Assembly: GCF_023898315.1 (NCBI RefSeq)
Contig: NC_064623.1
Span: forward strand, 15,513,140 to 15,577,139
DNA: 64,000 nucleotides
DNA from: Schistocerca nitens
Taxonomy: Eukaryota; Arthropoda; Insecta; Orthoptera; Acrididae
Direction: 5' to 3'
The position numbers and the translations under genes were made by a program. Of the stretch, positions 1 through 10,097 are shown one piece after another; within the stretch, counting starts at the first letter, position 1; the number at the start of each line of letters is the position of its first letter. Under the pieces are notes generated by a model. The model was not told the DNA's origin. It saw nothing but the letters and a program-made list of their open reading frames with translations, and searched no databases.

Positions 1-2181
1 TTCTATGCAGTCGCTGTGGTTATCCGATATGTAATAATCTTGTTTAGTGTGTTTTCCCTTGACTATGCTATTTTTCTTACATTTGTCTGTTCCAAAAGCC
101 ATACTTATATCATTGCTGAATACTTCTGTTATCTTTAGTAATTGGTTGAGTTGTTGATTTGTTGCTGCCAGTAGTTTTAGATCATCCATGTATAGCAAAT
201 GTGTGATTTTGTGTGGGTATGTTCCAGTGATATTGTATCCATAATTTGTATTATTTAGCATGTTGGATAGTGGGTTCAGAGCAAGGCAGAACCAGAAAGG
301 ACTTAATGAGTCTCCTTGGTATATTCCACGCTTAATCTGTATTGGCTGTGATGTGATATTATTTGAATTTGTTTGGATATTAAGTGTGGTTTTCCAATTT
401 TTCATTACTATGTTTAGGAACTGTATCAATTTAGGATCTATTTTGTATATTTCCAATATTTGTAGTAACCATGAGTGGGGTACACTATCAAAAGCTTTTT
501 GGTAATCAATGTATGCGTAGTGTAGCGACCTTTGTTTAGTTTTAGCTTGATATGTCACCTCTGCATCTATTATCAGTTGCTCTTTACATCCTCGTGCTCC
601 TTTGCAACAGTCTTTTTGTTCTTCATTTATAATTTTGTTCTGTGTTGTATGTGTAATTAATTTCTGTTTAATGATTGAAGTTAATATTTTGTATATTGTT
701 GGTAGGCACGTTATGGGGCGATATTTAGCTGGGTTCGCTGTGTCTGCTTGATCTTTAGGTTTCAGATAAGTTATTCCATGTGTAAGTGTATCATGGAATG
801 TGTATGGGTCTGCAATGTAACTGTTAAATAATTTAGTTAGATGTGAATGTGTAGAGGTGAACTTCTTTAACCAGAAATTTGCTATTTTATCATTTCCAGG
901 GGCTTTCCAATTGTGAGTAGAATTAATTGCTTGGGTGACTTCATGTTGCAAAATTATCACTTCAGGCATTTGTGGTATCATCTTGTATGTGTCTGTTTCT
1001 GCTTGTATCCACCGTGCATGCCTGTTATGTTGTACCGGGTTTGACCATATGTTGCTCCAGAAGTGTTCCATGTCTGTTACGTTTGGTGGATTGTTTATTT
1101 TAATGTGTGTGTTATCTATTGTCTGGTAAAATTTCTTTTGGTTTGTGTTGAATGTTTGGTTTTGTTTCCTTCTATTTTCACTTTTTTTGTATCTTCTGAG
1201 TCGTTTGGCTAATGCTTGTAATTTCTGCTTCTTTTCGTCTAATTGCTCTGTCGCTTCTTGTTGTGAGATTTTACCTACCCTTTTTCGTTTTTTTTCCGAG
1301 ATTTCATTTCTTATAAATTGTGTTAGCTGTCCGATGTCTTTTCTCAGTTTTTCTATTCTGATCTGTAACCTGTGTTGCCATGCTGGTTTTGTGGGTTTCT
1401 TCTGTGTGTTGGTTGGTTCTGATCTCTGTCTAGTGTGTATATTTAGTGTAGTGAGTGCTCCTATATAAACCAGTAGTTGTAACTCTTCCATAGTTGTGTT
1501 TTCATTTATTTTGTTGTGTATGATTGTGTTGATAGTTTTTATTGTTGTTTCGACTTGTGGGTTATTTGGTGGTCTATGCAAGAATGGTCTAATGTCTGTA
1601 TTTGTGTCTTTGTATTCTATATATGTTAGCTGAAATTTTTCTTCTATATCTAGCATCTGTGTCACTTCGTGTTCTATTTGTGCTTGTTCTGGTGGCTGTC
1701 TTAAGATTTCGTTTTCCTCTGATTGTTTAATTGGTGCGTGTTGTTCTTTGTTTGTTTGCTCTGGGATGTTTGAGTCCATTACTGTATTTTCTTCTTCTTC
1801 TGGTTGCACATTATTTTGTTCCAGTATTTGTTGTACTTGTTGTTTGATGTTTTCTAATTCTGACTGGGGTATCCTGTTATTTTTGATTATTACACGGATC
1901 TGATCAGCTAGTCGTTGTTCTGTTAAAAATTTTAATTCTGGGTATCTGGTAATAAATGTTGTGTATACTTGTGATCTGTATCCAGTTATGTTGGTTCCTA
2001 GGTTTGTTGCTTGGTAATAACAGAACATGAGGTGTCGATTAACTTCATCTGACCATCTCATCCTCTGTCTTTGTTTTCCTTCTAGGGTGGTTGCAGGAAG
2101 CATATCCTGCAAAACACCTCTATTTGGATTTAAATCATTTTCCAGTTGGCTAGCAGTGTCGTTACCATTGTGGGCGGGCAT
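1..2181 (-). CDS. LINE ORF, R2/R4-like reverse transcriptase, 5' part; runs off left edge
   Basis: Reading the minus strand from the ATG at 2181 I find no stop codon in all 727 codons to the window edge, so this is an open ORF whose 3' end lies outside. The first ~480 residues are basic and charged with no apurinic-type endonuclease signature. The reverse transcriptase follows: motif A YIDYQKAFDSV (Asp559), motif GIYQGDSLS (619-627) and the catalytic box LLYMDDLKL (YMDD at 664-667). YMDD rather than FADD, plus the missing N-terminal endonuclease, fits the R2/R4-type LINEs, which carry a restriction-like endonuclease at the C-terminus; that part would lie left of the window. The frame stays open about 23 codons upstream of this ATG, with no other in-frame Met. 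Sure of the RT; clade is tentative. Confidence 0.85.
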   Translation of the reverse strand, partial: MPAHNGNDTASQLENDLNPNRGVLQDMLPATTLEGKQRQRMRWSDEVNRHLMFCYYQATNLGTNITGYRSQVYTTFITRYPELKFLTEQRLADQIRVIIKNNRIPQSELENIKQQVQQILEQNNVQPEEEENTVMDSNIPEQTNKEQHAPIKQSEENEILRQPPEQAQIEHEVTQMLDIEEKFQLTYIEYKDTNTDIRPFLHRPPNNPQVETTIKTINTIIHNKINENTTMEELQLLVYIGALTTLNIHTRQRSEPTNTQKKPTKPAWQHRLQIRIEKLRKDIGQLTQFIRNEISEKKRKRVGKISQQEATEQLDEKKQKLQALAKRLRRYKKSENRRKQNQTFNTNQKKFYQTIDNTHIKINNPPNVTDMEHFWSNIWSNPVQHNRHARWIQAETDTYKMIPQMPEVIILQHEVTQAINSTHNWKAPGNDKIANFWLKKFTSTHSHLTKLFNSYIADPYTFHDTLTHGITYLKPKDQADTANPAKYRPITCLPTIYKILTSIIKQKLITHTTQNKIINEEQKDCCKGARGCKEQLIIDAEVTYQAKTKQRSLHYAYIDYQKAFDSVPHSWLLQILEIYKIDPKLIQFLNIVMKNWKTTLNIQTNSNNITSQPIQIKRGIYQGDSLSPFWFCLALNPLSNMLNNTNYGYNITGTYPHKITHLLYMDDLKLLAATNQQLNQLLKITEVFSNDISMAFGTDKCKKNSIVKGKHTKQDYYISDNHSDCIE

Positions 2182-2371
2182 AGGGTTCAAGCGTCGTCCC
2201 CGACCATGACGGTGCTTGTCCGAGGCTTCTTTAGTTCTGTCCTGAACCAACTAATCACACTAAAAGGGGGGTTAGCCCTATTAGTGGTTTGTTCTTTTCG
2301 TCGCCTTTTACGACTGGCAGAACATACCGGAGGCCTATTCTTATTATTATTATTATTATTATTATTATTGC
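2182..2371 (-). other. 5' untranslated part of the LINE, ending in an ATT microsatellite
   Basis: This segment lies directly upstream (minus strand) of the LINE start codon. It is followed by a (TTA)n tract at about 2339-2370, where I place the 5' end of the element. No gene is visible in it. The exact 5' boundary is uncertain because no target duplication can be seen with the 3' end outside the window. Confidence 0.45.
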
Positions 2372-2719
2372 AGCTTGAACTTTAATAATGCAACATAAAA
2401 ACCTAATTTTTACTAAGCGTGTGACGCAAGTATGATGAGAGAACCACATTTTATTTTAGGCTTCCATAAAGTCTCTACTTCGCCTACGAACTCAAAGACA
2501 ACGTGAAGTATATATATAGGGTGTAAATGATTATTGTTTACAACGTAGCATAGTTATGTAGTGGAAGTCGAAACGAAGAATTTTATACAAGACACTAGTG
2601 GTCTATTAAGTTGGGAAACAGCCACCGACAGGTTTACAAGACTACATGAGCTATAGCCCATGACTGTCGCGTAAGATTTTCATGTTCTCTTCTCCAGCTC
2701 TCTGCACATCGTCATCGAT
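2372..2719. other. Unassigned sequence between LINE and SINE
   Basis: I see no coding potential or recognisable repeat here. It supplies the target site of the SINE that follows. Confidence 0.4.
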
Positions 2720-2731
2720 TGTTTCGCAATT

Positions 2732-2928
2732 AGCCCGCCGGTGTGGCCGTGCGGTCCTAGGCGCTTCAGTCTGGAACCGCGTGACCGCTACGGTCGCAGG
2801 TTCGAATCCTGCCTCGGGCATGGATGTGTGTGATGTCCTTAGGTTTAAGTACTTCTACGTTCTAGGGGACTGATGACCACAGATGTTAAGTCCCATAGTA
2901 CTCAGAGCCATTTGAACCATTTTTTTTT
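2732..2928 (+). mobile_element. SINE family 1, full-length copy
   Basis: A tRNA-derived SINE. The A-box-like 'tggccgtgcggtcctagg' and B box 'ggttcgaatcc' form the head, followed by the body with the 'ggggactgatgacc...aagtccc' hairpin and the end 'agagccatttgaacca' plus a T run. It is flanked by a perfect 12-bp target duplication, 'tgtttcgcaatt', at 2720-2731 and 2928-2939, typical of LINE-mediated retroposition. Confidence 0.92.
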
Positions 2929-2939
2929 GTTTCGCAATT

Positions 2940-3244
2940 GTTGCTTGCATTAGCTTGTTATTTCTTAACTGCTTAGTTATTACATGTTTGCCTGTTTGTT
3001 TTACCTGCTCGTAATGGGCAACACATCGTCCGTAATTGGCGAGCAGTCTGTACTCGGGGCCGGTTTTCCGTGCGCCACCCTATATTATTTCCCTGCGATC
3101 AGCCACACAACGATACAGTTGGCTAAACGAGAGGTTCTGCAGAATCACAGAAATTACTTCTAAACGTGTGTGAGAATTCTGTAATGAATAAAAACTCTGT
3201 ACTCCATGGTGGAGGCAAGTGCCCCCTCCTTCAGTTACCTACAC
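2940..3244. other. Unassigned sequence
   Basis: No gene or recognised repeat. Its last eight bases, 'acctacac', are the left target duplication of the hAT-like element. Confidence 0.4.
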
Positions 3245-4041
3245 CAGGGCTTCCCAACCTTTTCAGCTGGCGGACCCTTTCTACAGTCGAAAATTTTATG
3301 GCAGACCCCTAGTCAGTCAAGAGCACAGTAACTTTAAATTTCAGAGCGAAACCCATGGGAACTGAAAGCTTCTTAATGCAAGTGCCATGTTAGCAATGAC
3401 CCCCCCCCCCCTGAACTATCAATAGTCTTTGTAGCTTCTTGTGACTGTTCTTCCATTGGTCGTCCTCCCTGCTGATTCATTTCAACTGGAAACTTCCCTT
3501 GTTGTGAAGGTCGATGGAGAAACCGCACCCTTCTTCAATGATCCTGACTTCATCCAAGGATCCATGTTAGAAGTATTAAACTGGTCAAAAATCGACTTAT
3601 GAAATAGGTAGTGCACTGACCAAGCAAGTTTAACATTTAATGATGCCTGGGGCCGCATACGTGCCAGCGAGCTCTGTGATTGGCCGACAAAGGTCGCTCC
3701 GCGCATGCGTAAAAGTTTTCAGCGCATCTAGGACCGTGAGCCGGCGCACCAACGACCCTCGTATTGTTGCGAAACAGTCGATCAGAGAAGCCGCATTCTC
3801 CGGCACTAAACTGTGTATGCGTTCTCACTTAGGAACCGCAAAGGCTGTTTGGGAATACGACCTAAAGTAAAAAGTACACAGGTTTTTCACAGGAAAAAAA
3901 AGTGATGAATTTGATTTTCTCATTTTTATTCAATAATTTTACTCATTATTTTACACGATTTGGTGGAAGGTGGCCGCGGACCCCCTAGCAAGAGTCTTCG
4001 GACCCCTAAGGGGTTCGCGGACCGCACGTCGGCAAGCCCTG
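3245..4041. mobile_element. Non-autonomous hAT-like DNA transposon
   Basis: A 797-bp element beginning 'cagggcttcccaacc' and ending 'ggcaagccctg', with short imperfect terminal inverted repeats of the hAT CAGGG type. A perfect 8-bp target duplication 'acctacac' lies at 3237-3244 and 4042-4049; eight bases is the hAT hallmark. Inner subterminal sequence such as 'tggcggaccc' at the left and 'cggacccctaagg' at the right resembles hAT MITEs. The longest internal frame (76 codons) shows no transposase motif, so mobility would need an enzyme supplied elsewhere. Confidence 0.82.
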
Positions 4042-4049
4042 ACCTACAC

Positions 4050-4822
4050 TAACAGTTTTCAGTTTTTCATAAGAACCATATACCAAGCAGAAATGAACGG
4101 TGTACGAGTAAAGATGAACGGTTACCCTAAAAAGAACGATCAGCAGTGGACTAGTTCGCAAGGATGAACGAGTTTTCCCACCTCTAGACACTAGTGCTGC
4201 CCTCAGGAACTGCGTCTCCATCACACGGGTACGTCTGTACTGCAGCGGCCATCGCCACTGGTGATCCACAGCCACTGCGGTATTCACGCCGCTGCTCGCT
4301 GCCGAGGTGCGGGTCGGAAATGAGACACTGGGTAAAGGCGGCGTGCGCCGCCGCTCCTCCTCGACTTGGCGGTCACGTATTTACGACCGGCCGTCGCTGC
4401 CTCGCGAACCCGACCTGGGCGGCTCCGACGCATCGGCACTTTCGCCGGCCGCTTCTCGCTCTCAGCAGAGAAATGCCGCGTCACACAGCCGGGGCGTTGG
4501 CCCGACAAAGAAGAAAAAAAAAAACGAGCCTGCGGAAACGAAGACTCGTGAAATCGGCGCGCGACACGCCGCTGGAAACGCGATCGCCTCCTCGAGCGGC
4601 CGGGATGCGCCTGCTACCTGTTACGTGTTCGACACGACTCTCGCTTTCAGCTCTCCTCTCCCGCTGGGACGATCACGCTGCCAAAACACTGACGGCGACA
4701 AGGCAGAATCGTTTGCAAACCAGGAGTGCTCGCGAATTCTACGCAGCCTCCATTCAACTAGCAACATGCTGAAGCTGTTACGCAGCGAACATGAGACTCA
4801 CGTCAAATGAACGACATGCTCG
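4050..4822. other. GC- and CpG-rich stretch without a supported gene
   Basis: From about 4190 to 4700 the sequence turns strikingly CpG-rich compared with its surroundings. Overlapping frames in several phases stay open, as expected from base composition, and none shows a domain. It could be an unmethylated regulatory region, an old promoter, or a GC-rich repeat. Confidence 0.4.
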
Positions 4823-4932
4823 GAGGACCGCGCGGGGCAGCCGTGCGGTCAGGGGCGCCTTGCCACGGTTCGCGCGGCTCCCCCTGTCGGGGGTTCGAGT
4901 CCTCCCTCGGCCACGTGCGTGTGTGTGTGTGT

Positions 4933-4980
<48 letters not shown>

Positions 4981-5040
4981 TGTGTAACTCTAGGGACCGA
5001 CGACCTCAGAAGTTTGGTCCCATAGGAACACACCACAAAT
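4823..5040 (+). mobile_element. SINE family 2 with internal TG microsatellite
   Basis: The tRNA-like head has 'gcagccgtgcggtcagggg' (A-box region) and 'gggttcgagtcctccc' (B box). A (TG)n tract at about 4915-4979 follows, then a body with 'tagggaccgacgacctcag' and 'tttggtcccatagg', whose GGGACC/GGTCCC can pair. Head and tail differ from family 1, but the hairpin position is the same. No clear target duplication was found. Confidence 0.7.
4915..4979 (+). repeat. (TG)n microsatellite
   Basis: A nearly pure TG dinucleotide run with one interruption, inside the family 2 SINE between head and hairpin body. Confidence 0.95.
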
Positions 5041-5076
5041 TTCCTTTTCCCATGCTGCGTCCGACAATGATTACTA

Positions 5077-6407
5077 CACTACTGGCCATCAAAATTGCTA
5101 CAGCGCGGAGATGACGTGCTACAGACGCGAAATTTAACCGACAGAAGGAAGATGCTGTGATACGCAAATGATTAACTTTTCAGAGCATTCACACAAGGCT
5201 GGCGCCAGTGGCGACACGTACTATGTGCTGACATGAGGAAAGTTTCAAACCGATATCTCATACACAAACAGCAGTTGGTGAAACGTTGTTGTGATGCCTC
5301 GTGTAAGGAGGAGGAATGCGTACCATCACGTTTCCGACCTTGATAAAGGTCGGATTGTAGCCTGTTGCGATTGCGGTTTATCATATTCCGACATTCCGTA
5401 TTCTGCTGTTAGCAGAATACGGAATCTGTGGGTTCAGCAGGGTAATACGTAAACGCCGTGCTGGATCCCAACGGCCTCGTATCACTACCAGTCGAGATGA
5501 CAGGCATCTTATCCGCATGGTTGTAACGGATCGTGCAGCCACGTCTCGATCCCTGAGTCAACACATGGGGACGTTTGCAAGACAACAACGATCTGCACCA
5601 ACAGTTCGACGACGTTTGCAGCAGCACGGACTATCAACTCGGAGACCGTGGCTGCGGTTACCCTTGACGCTGCATCACAGACAGGAGCGGCTACGATGGT
5701 GTACTCAACGACGAACCTGGGTGCACGAATGGCAAAACGTCATTTTTTCGGATGAATCCAGGTTCCGTTTACAGCATCATGATGGTAGCATCCGTGTCTG
5801 GCGACATCGCGGTGAACGCACATTGGAAGCGTGTATTCGTCATCGACATACTGGCGTATCACCCGGCGTGATGGTATGGAGTGCCATTTGTTACACGTCT
5901 CGGTCACCTCTTGTTCGCATTGACGGCACTTTGAACAATGGACGTTACATTTAAGACGTGTTACGACCCGTGGCTCTGCCCTTCATTCGATCGCTGCGAG
6001 TCTCTACATTTCAGCAGGATAATGCACGACCGCATGTCGCAGGTCCTTTCTGGATACGGAAATGTTCGATTCTCTCACCAATTCAAAACGTCTGGTCAAT
6101 GGTGGCCGAGTAACTGGGTCGTCACAATACGCCAGTTACTACTCTTGATGAACTGTGTTATCGTGTTGAAGTGCATGGGCAGCTGTACCTGTACACGCCA
6201 TCCAAGCTCTGTTTGACTCAATACCCAGGCGTATCAAGGCCGTTATTACGGCCAGAGGTGGTTGTTCTGGGTACTGATTTCTCAGGATCTATGCACCCAA
6301 ACTGCGTGAAAATGTAACCACGTGTCTAGTATAATATATTTGTCCAATGAATACCCGTTTATCATCTGCATTTCTTCTCGGTGTAGCAATTTTAATGGCC
6401 AGTAGTG
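5077..6407 (+). mobile_element. Tc1-like element, family T1, copy a
   Basis: A 1331-bp element with terminal inverted repeats 'cactactggccatcaaaatt' and its complement at the right end, flanked by TA at 5075-5076 and 6408-6409 as expected for Tc1/mariner insertion. It encloses a decayed transposase. Copies b (43905) and c (61192) belong to the same family. Confidence 0.92.
5294..6270 (+). pseudogene. Tc1-like transposase, family T1, inactivated
   Basis: Begins MPRVRRRN and has the N-terminal helix-turn-helix region, then the DDE catalytic domain: NVIFSDESRF (first Asp) and FQQDNARPH (second Asp). Several lesions are visible. A perfect hairpin at 5393-5425 replaces part of the DNA-binding region. 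A stop codon at about 5952 follows NNGRYI where copy c reads ISDV. A deletion removes the segment between the second Asp and the last motif. The third catalytic residue reads Gln (SPIQNVW) where copy c has Glu (SPTENVW). The protein cannot be an active cut-and-paste transposase. Confidence 0.85.
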
Positions 6408-6433
6408 TAATACTGCCCAAACACTGTTATATA

Positions 6434-7849
6434 CACTCCTGGAAATTGAAATAAGAACACCGTGAATTCATTGTCCCAGGAAGGGGAAACTTTATTGACA
6501 CATTCCTGGGGTCAGATACATCACATGATCACACTGACAGAACCACAGGCACATAGACACAGGCAGCAGAGCATGCACAATGTCGGCACTAGTACACTGT
6601 ATATCCACCTTTCGCAGCAATGCAGGCTGCTATTCTCCGATGGAGACGATCGTAGAGATGCTGGATGTAGTCCTGTGGAACGGCTTGCCATGCCATTTCC
6701 ACCTGGCGCCTCAGTTGGACCAGCGTTCGTCCTGGACGTGCAGACCGCGTGAGACGACGCTTCATCCAGTCCCAAACATGCTCAATGGGGCACAGATCCG
6801 GAGATCTTGCTGGCCAGGGTAGTTGACTTACACCTTCTAGAGCACGTTGGGTGGCACGGGTTACATGCGGACGTGCATTGTCCTGTTGGAACAGCAAGTT
6901 CCCTTGCCGGTCTAGGAATGGTAGAACGATGGGTTCGATGACGGTTTGGATGTACCGTGCACTATTCAGTGTCCCCTCGACGATCACCAGTGGTGTACGG
7001 CCAGTGTAGGAGATCGCTCCCCACACCATGATGCCGGGTGTTGGCCCTGTGTGCCTCGGTCGTATGCAGTCCTGATTGTGGCGCTCACCTGCACGGCGCC
7101 AAACACGCATACGACCATCATTGGCACCAAGGCAGAAGCGACTCTCATCGCTCAAGACGACACGTCTCCATTCGTCCCTCCATTCACGCCTGTCGCGACA
7201 CCACTGGAGGCGGGCTGCACGATGTTGGGGCGTGAGCGGAAGACGGCCTAACGGTGTGCGGGACCGTAGCCCAGCTTCATGGAGACGGTTGCGAATGGTC
7301 CTCGCCGATACCCCAGGAGCAACAGTGTCCCTAATTTGCTGGGAAGTGGCGGTGCGGTCCCCTACGGCACTGCGTAGGATCCTACGGTCTTGGCGTGCAT
7401 CCGTGCGTCGCTGCGGTCCGGTCCCAGGTCGACGGGCACGTGCACCTTCCGCCGACCACTGGCGACAACATCGATGTACTGTGGAGACCTCACGCCCCAC
7501 GTGTTGAGCAATTCGGCGGTACGTCCACCCGGCCTCCCGCATGCCCACTATACGCTCAAAGTCCGTCAACTGCACATACGGTTCACGTCCACGCTGTCGC
7601 GGCATGCTACCAGTGTTAAAGACTGCGATGGAGCTCCGTATGCCACGGCAAGCTGGCTGACACTGACGGCGGCGGTGCACAAATGCTGCGCAGCTAGCGC
7701 CATTCGACGGCCAACACCGCGGTTCCTGGTGTGTCCGCTGTGCCGTGCGTGTGATCATTGCTTGTACAGCCCTCTCGCAGTGTCCGGAGCAAGTATGGTG
7801 GGTCTGACACACCGGTGTCAATGTGTTCTTTTTTCCATTTCCAGGAGTG
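6434..7849 (-). mobile_element. Tc1-like element, family T2, copy a (intact transposase)
   Basis: A 1416-bp element with inverted ends 'cactcctggaaattgaaa' and 'tttccatttccaggagtg', flanked by TA at 6432-6433 and 7850-7851. It lies 24 bp from the T1 element. Copy b is at 30557-31978 in the opposite orientation. Confidence 0.94.
6589..7605 (-). CDS. Tc1-like transposase, family T2, uninterrupted 338-residue ORF
   Basis: Transposase of the IS630/Tc1/mariner superfamily, which cuts the element out and reinserts it at TA. I chose the Met at 7605 (MPRQRGREP), because the other T2 copy has the same start and the 104 codons upstream look like untranslated sequence. Length is normal for Tc1. The order is helix-turn-helix DNA-binding region (FERIVGMREAGWTYRRIA), second HTH, then the catalytic domain: VVLSDESRF (Asp), LFQQDNARPH (Asp) and SPDLCPIEHVW (Glu). 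The last two acidic residues are separated by 32 residues, not the usual 34. Compared with copy b, two residues (Gly-Arg after FER) are missing in frame at the first HTH. No stop or frameshift is present. Confidence 0.88.
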   Translation of the reverse strand: MPRQRGREPYVQLTDFERIVGMREAGWTYRRIAQHVGREVSTVHRCCRQWSAEGARARRPGTGPQRRTDARQDRRILRSAVGDRTATSQQIRDTVAPGVSARTIRNRLHEAGLRSRTPLGRLPLTPQHRAARLQWCRDRREWRDEWRRVVLSDESRFCLGANDGRMRVWRRAGERHNQDCIRPRHTGPTPGIMVWGAISYTGRTPLVIVEGTLNSARYIQTVIEPIVLPFLDRQGNLLFQQDNARPHVTRATQRALEGVSQLPWPARSPDLCPIEHVWDWMKRRLTRSARPGRTLVQLRRQVEMAWQAVPQDYIQHLYDRLHRRIAACIAAKGGYTVY

Positions 7850-7924
7850 TAGTTGATAAGGTTCAAGTTAGTACTGGTACAGTTCATAACACTATCTGTA
7901 AATAGCTGAAGTACCACAAAACAT

Positions 7925-8640
7925 GTGCAAGATGGATCTCAAAGGAGTTGACGCGCCTACACAAGGAAACAAGGTTGAGAGTGTGCATAGAGCTAAAGGA
8001 ACGGTATGAAAGAGACGGTGAGCACTTCGTGAACAAAATTTTAACTTTTGATGAAACTTGGGTTCAATATTATAAGCCAGAATCAAAAAGACAATGCGTG
8101 GAGTGGAAGCACACCAATTCACCTGTCAAGAAAAAATTCAGACCCCAAGCATCAGCAGGAAAAGTCATGTTGGCGGTGGTTTGGGATGCTGAAGGTCCAT
8201 TTTTTTTTTTTTCTAATTACCTCGAAGAGCAGCGTACAATGAAAAGCCAATACGACTCGGGTTTGCTTTTGAACAAGGTGAAGCCAGCCATGTGAGAGAG
8301 ACGTCGTGGATCTCAAAGGAGACGTGTGATTCTCCAGCAACACAACGCACGTCCTCATATTGCTCAACTAACCCGTGCAAGCATCCCTTTGTTTGGTGCG
8401 CTGAATGAGGCATTACCTGGGAAGAGGTTCCAGGAGAACGAGCACGTTTGTGGGAAATTGGTTCAAACATCAAAATAAAGAGTTCTTTGCAGCCAGAATA
8501 AAAAAGCTTGTAGCTGTTGGAACAAGTGCATAAATGTTCAAGGGACTTATGTTGAAGTGTACAGATACTACAGCCCGAGGCAGATCCACATCCATTCAAG
8601 TCAGTCAGCCCAACATGCTATCATTGTTATTCTCTTCCCC
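7925..8640 (+). pseudogene. Mariner transposase relic
   Basis: The translation contains LTFDETWVQYYKPESKRQ (mariner first Asp region) and, after a stop near 8293, LQQHNARPHIAQLTR, where the second catalytic Asp has become Asn. A T run near 8200 and several frame shifts confirm decay. N-terminal and terminal repeats are not seen. Confidence 0.75.
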
Positions 8641-9792
8641 GCAACAGAGAAAAATTAAGAACCATAAAAGCTCATCCAATTTAGAAGTCATATAGGCACT
8701 GATGGTATCACAATAAGACATAGCGGTGGTGCGGTCCAGCACGGAGAAAGAGATTTCACAAAGCTCTCCAGAATAGTGCAGCGTGCAGCCCTCCAAGCAT
8801 CCCTAACGGTATACCCCGTCCCTCACCGAATTTACACCTCAAGCTGATGCTGCTACTGCTGCTGCCTGTGTCGCACCATCCTATTAAATATACAGGCACT
8901 GCAGAGGCCACTTTAAAGTTTGACCACCTATACTGTAGGAGAAAGATCACATCCCACAGACTGTATACTAAATCACATGAGACGCTCCCTCTGTTCCTGT
9001 TTAGTTGTTTCAAACACTGTTTTCTAAAACGATTTTGTACAATGCCAAACATTTCATTTTTCTGCCACGACTTCGAGGCCTGTGCCAGGTTCTAAACTGA
9101 CAATAAGAAGTTCTGATCCACAGCCTTTCGCAGGAAACTAGACTTTGCACAGTGTAAATCATATTCTTACAGCAGATAGCATAACACGCCACACATCGGC
9201 TGGTTTTAAATAAAAGACACACTGTTTGACGCCATCTTGGATAACTGTACTTGCATCATCACATGACGTCATGGCCGCCATCTTGGACGACAGCGCCCTC
9301 TGCTGGTGGTGCTGTGTACTAGGTCAGTCGGAGTGCAGAACTCATGGCAAACACACTGGATGGTGGTGCTGCCTCTAATTGTTTAAATAAAGACTGGTGC
9401 ATGATTTCGACAGTTTACGATTACGAAGCATGTTTGCAGAGTCTTTTTAATGGCTTATTATTTTGACAGTTTATGAGTTGTTTGGCTCTGTGGACATAAA
9501 TGTATTGCGTTATTTATGAGTGGTTTGCATGTCTGTAGGCTGTGCAGTGCGTTATTTTGACAGTTTACAATTAGCAAGCGAGTGTGTAGAGCATTATACA
9601 TGAGTTATGTAGGAGTATTTGGTCACGAACGGGCTTTCGACTTCTCAAGCTATCTTCAGGTGACAACCGAATGCCGCAAACGCAGATAAACACGATGTGT
9701 GACTTGTACAGATAATATTTCTACAGAAGATACAAAAATGACAAAGTTTTCACAGCAAAATATTACACCTTTTGTTATTCCACGTTGCTCTA
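8641..9792. other. Unassigned stretch, no supported gene
   Basis: Only short unrelated frames. Near 9225-9300 the phrase 'gccatcttgga' occurs twice around a palindromic 'catgacgtcatgg'. Around 9630-9680 the pattern 'ctatcttcaggtgacaacc' resembles ends of dispersed repeats also hinted at near 11790 and 13690. None could be classified. Confidence 0.4.
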
Positions 9793-9805
9793 TTTGTTAT
9801 TTCTA

Positions 9806-9998
9806 GTCGGCTGGTGTGGCCGTGCGGTTCTAGGCGCTTCAGTCTGGAACCACGTGACCGCTACGGTCGCAGGTTCGAATCCTGCCTCGGGCATGGATGT
9901 GTGTGATGTCCTTAGGTTAATTAGGTTAAGTAGTTCTAAGTTCGAGGGGACTGATGACCACAGATGTTAAGTCCCATAGTCCTCAGAGCCATTTTTTT
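9806..9998 (+). mobile_element. SINE family 1 copy
   Basis: Complete head (B box 'ggttcgaatcc'), hairpin body and tail. The target duplication 'tttgttatttcta' is at 9793-9805 and 9996-10008, overlapping the T tail. Confidence 0.92.
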
Positions 9999-10097
9999 GT
10001 TATTTCTATGTGAAAAAAGTGTAACGTTTTTCTACATAAAGACGCTGCCATTTCTGTATCTTCTGTACAAGTAACATCTGTGTAACTTGCATATCAT

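Noticed and set aside
2865-2900. Hammerhead motif in the SINE body (CTGATGA)
   Set aside because: No GAAA partner follows; the bases are the loop of the conserved hairpin.
4194-4810. Overlapping ORFs of 192 and 167 codons
   Set aside because: Several phases are open at once in a CpG-rich stretch, with no domain, repeat structure or splice context.
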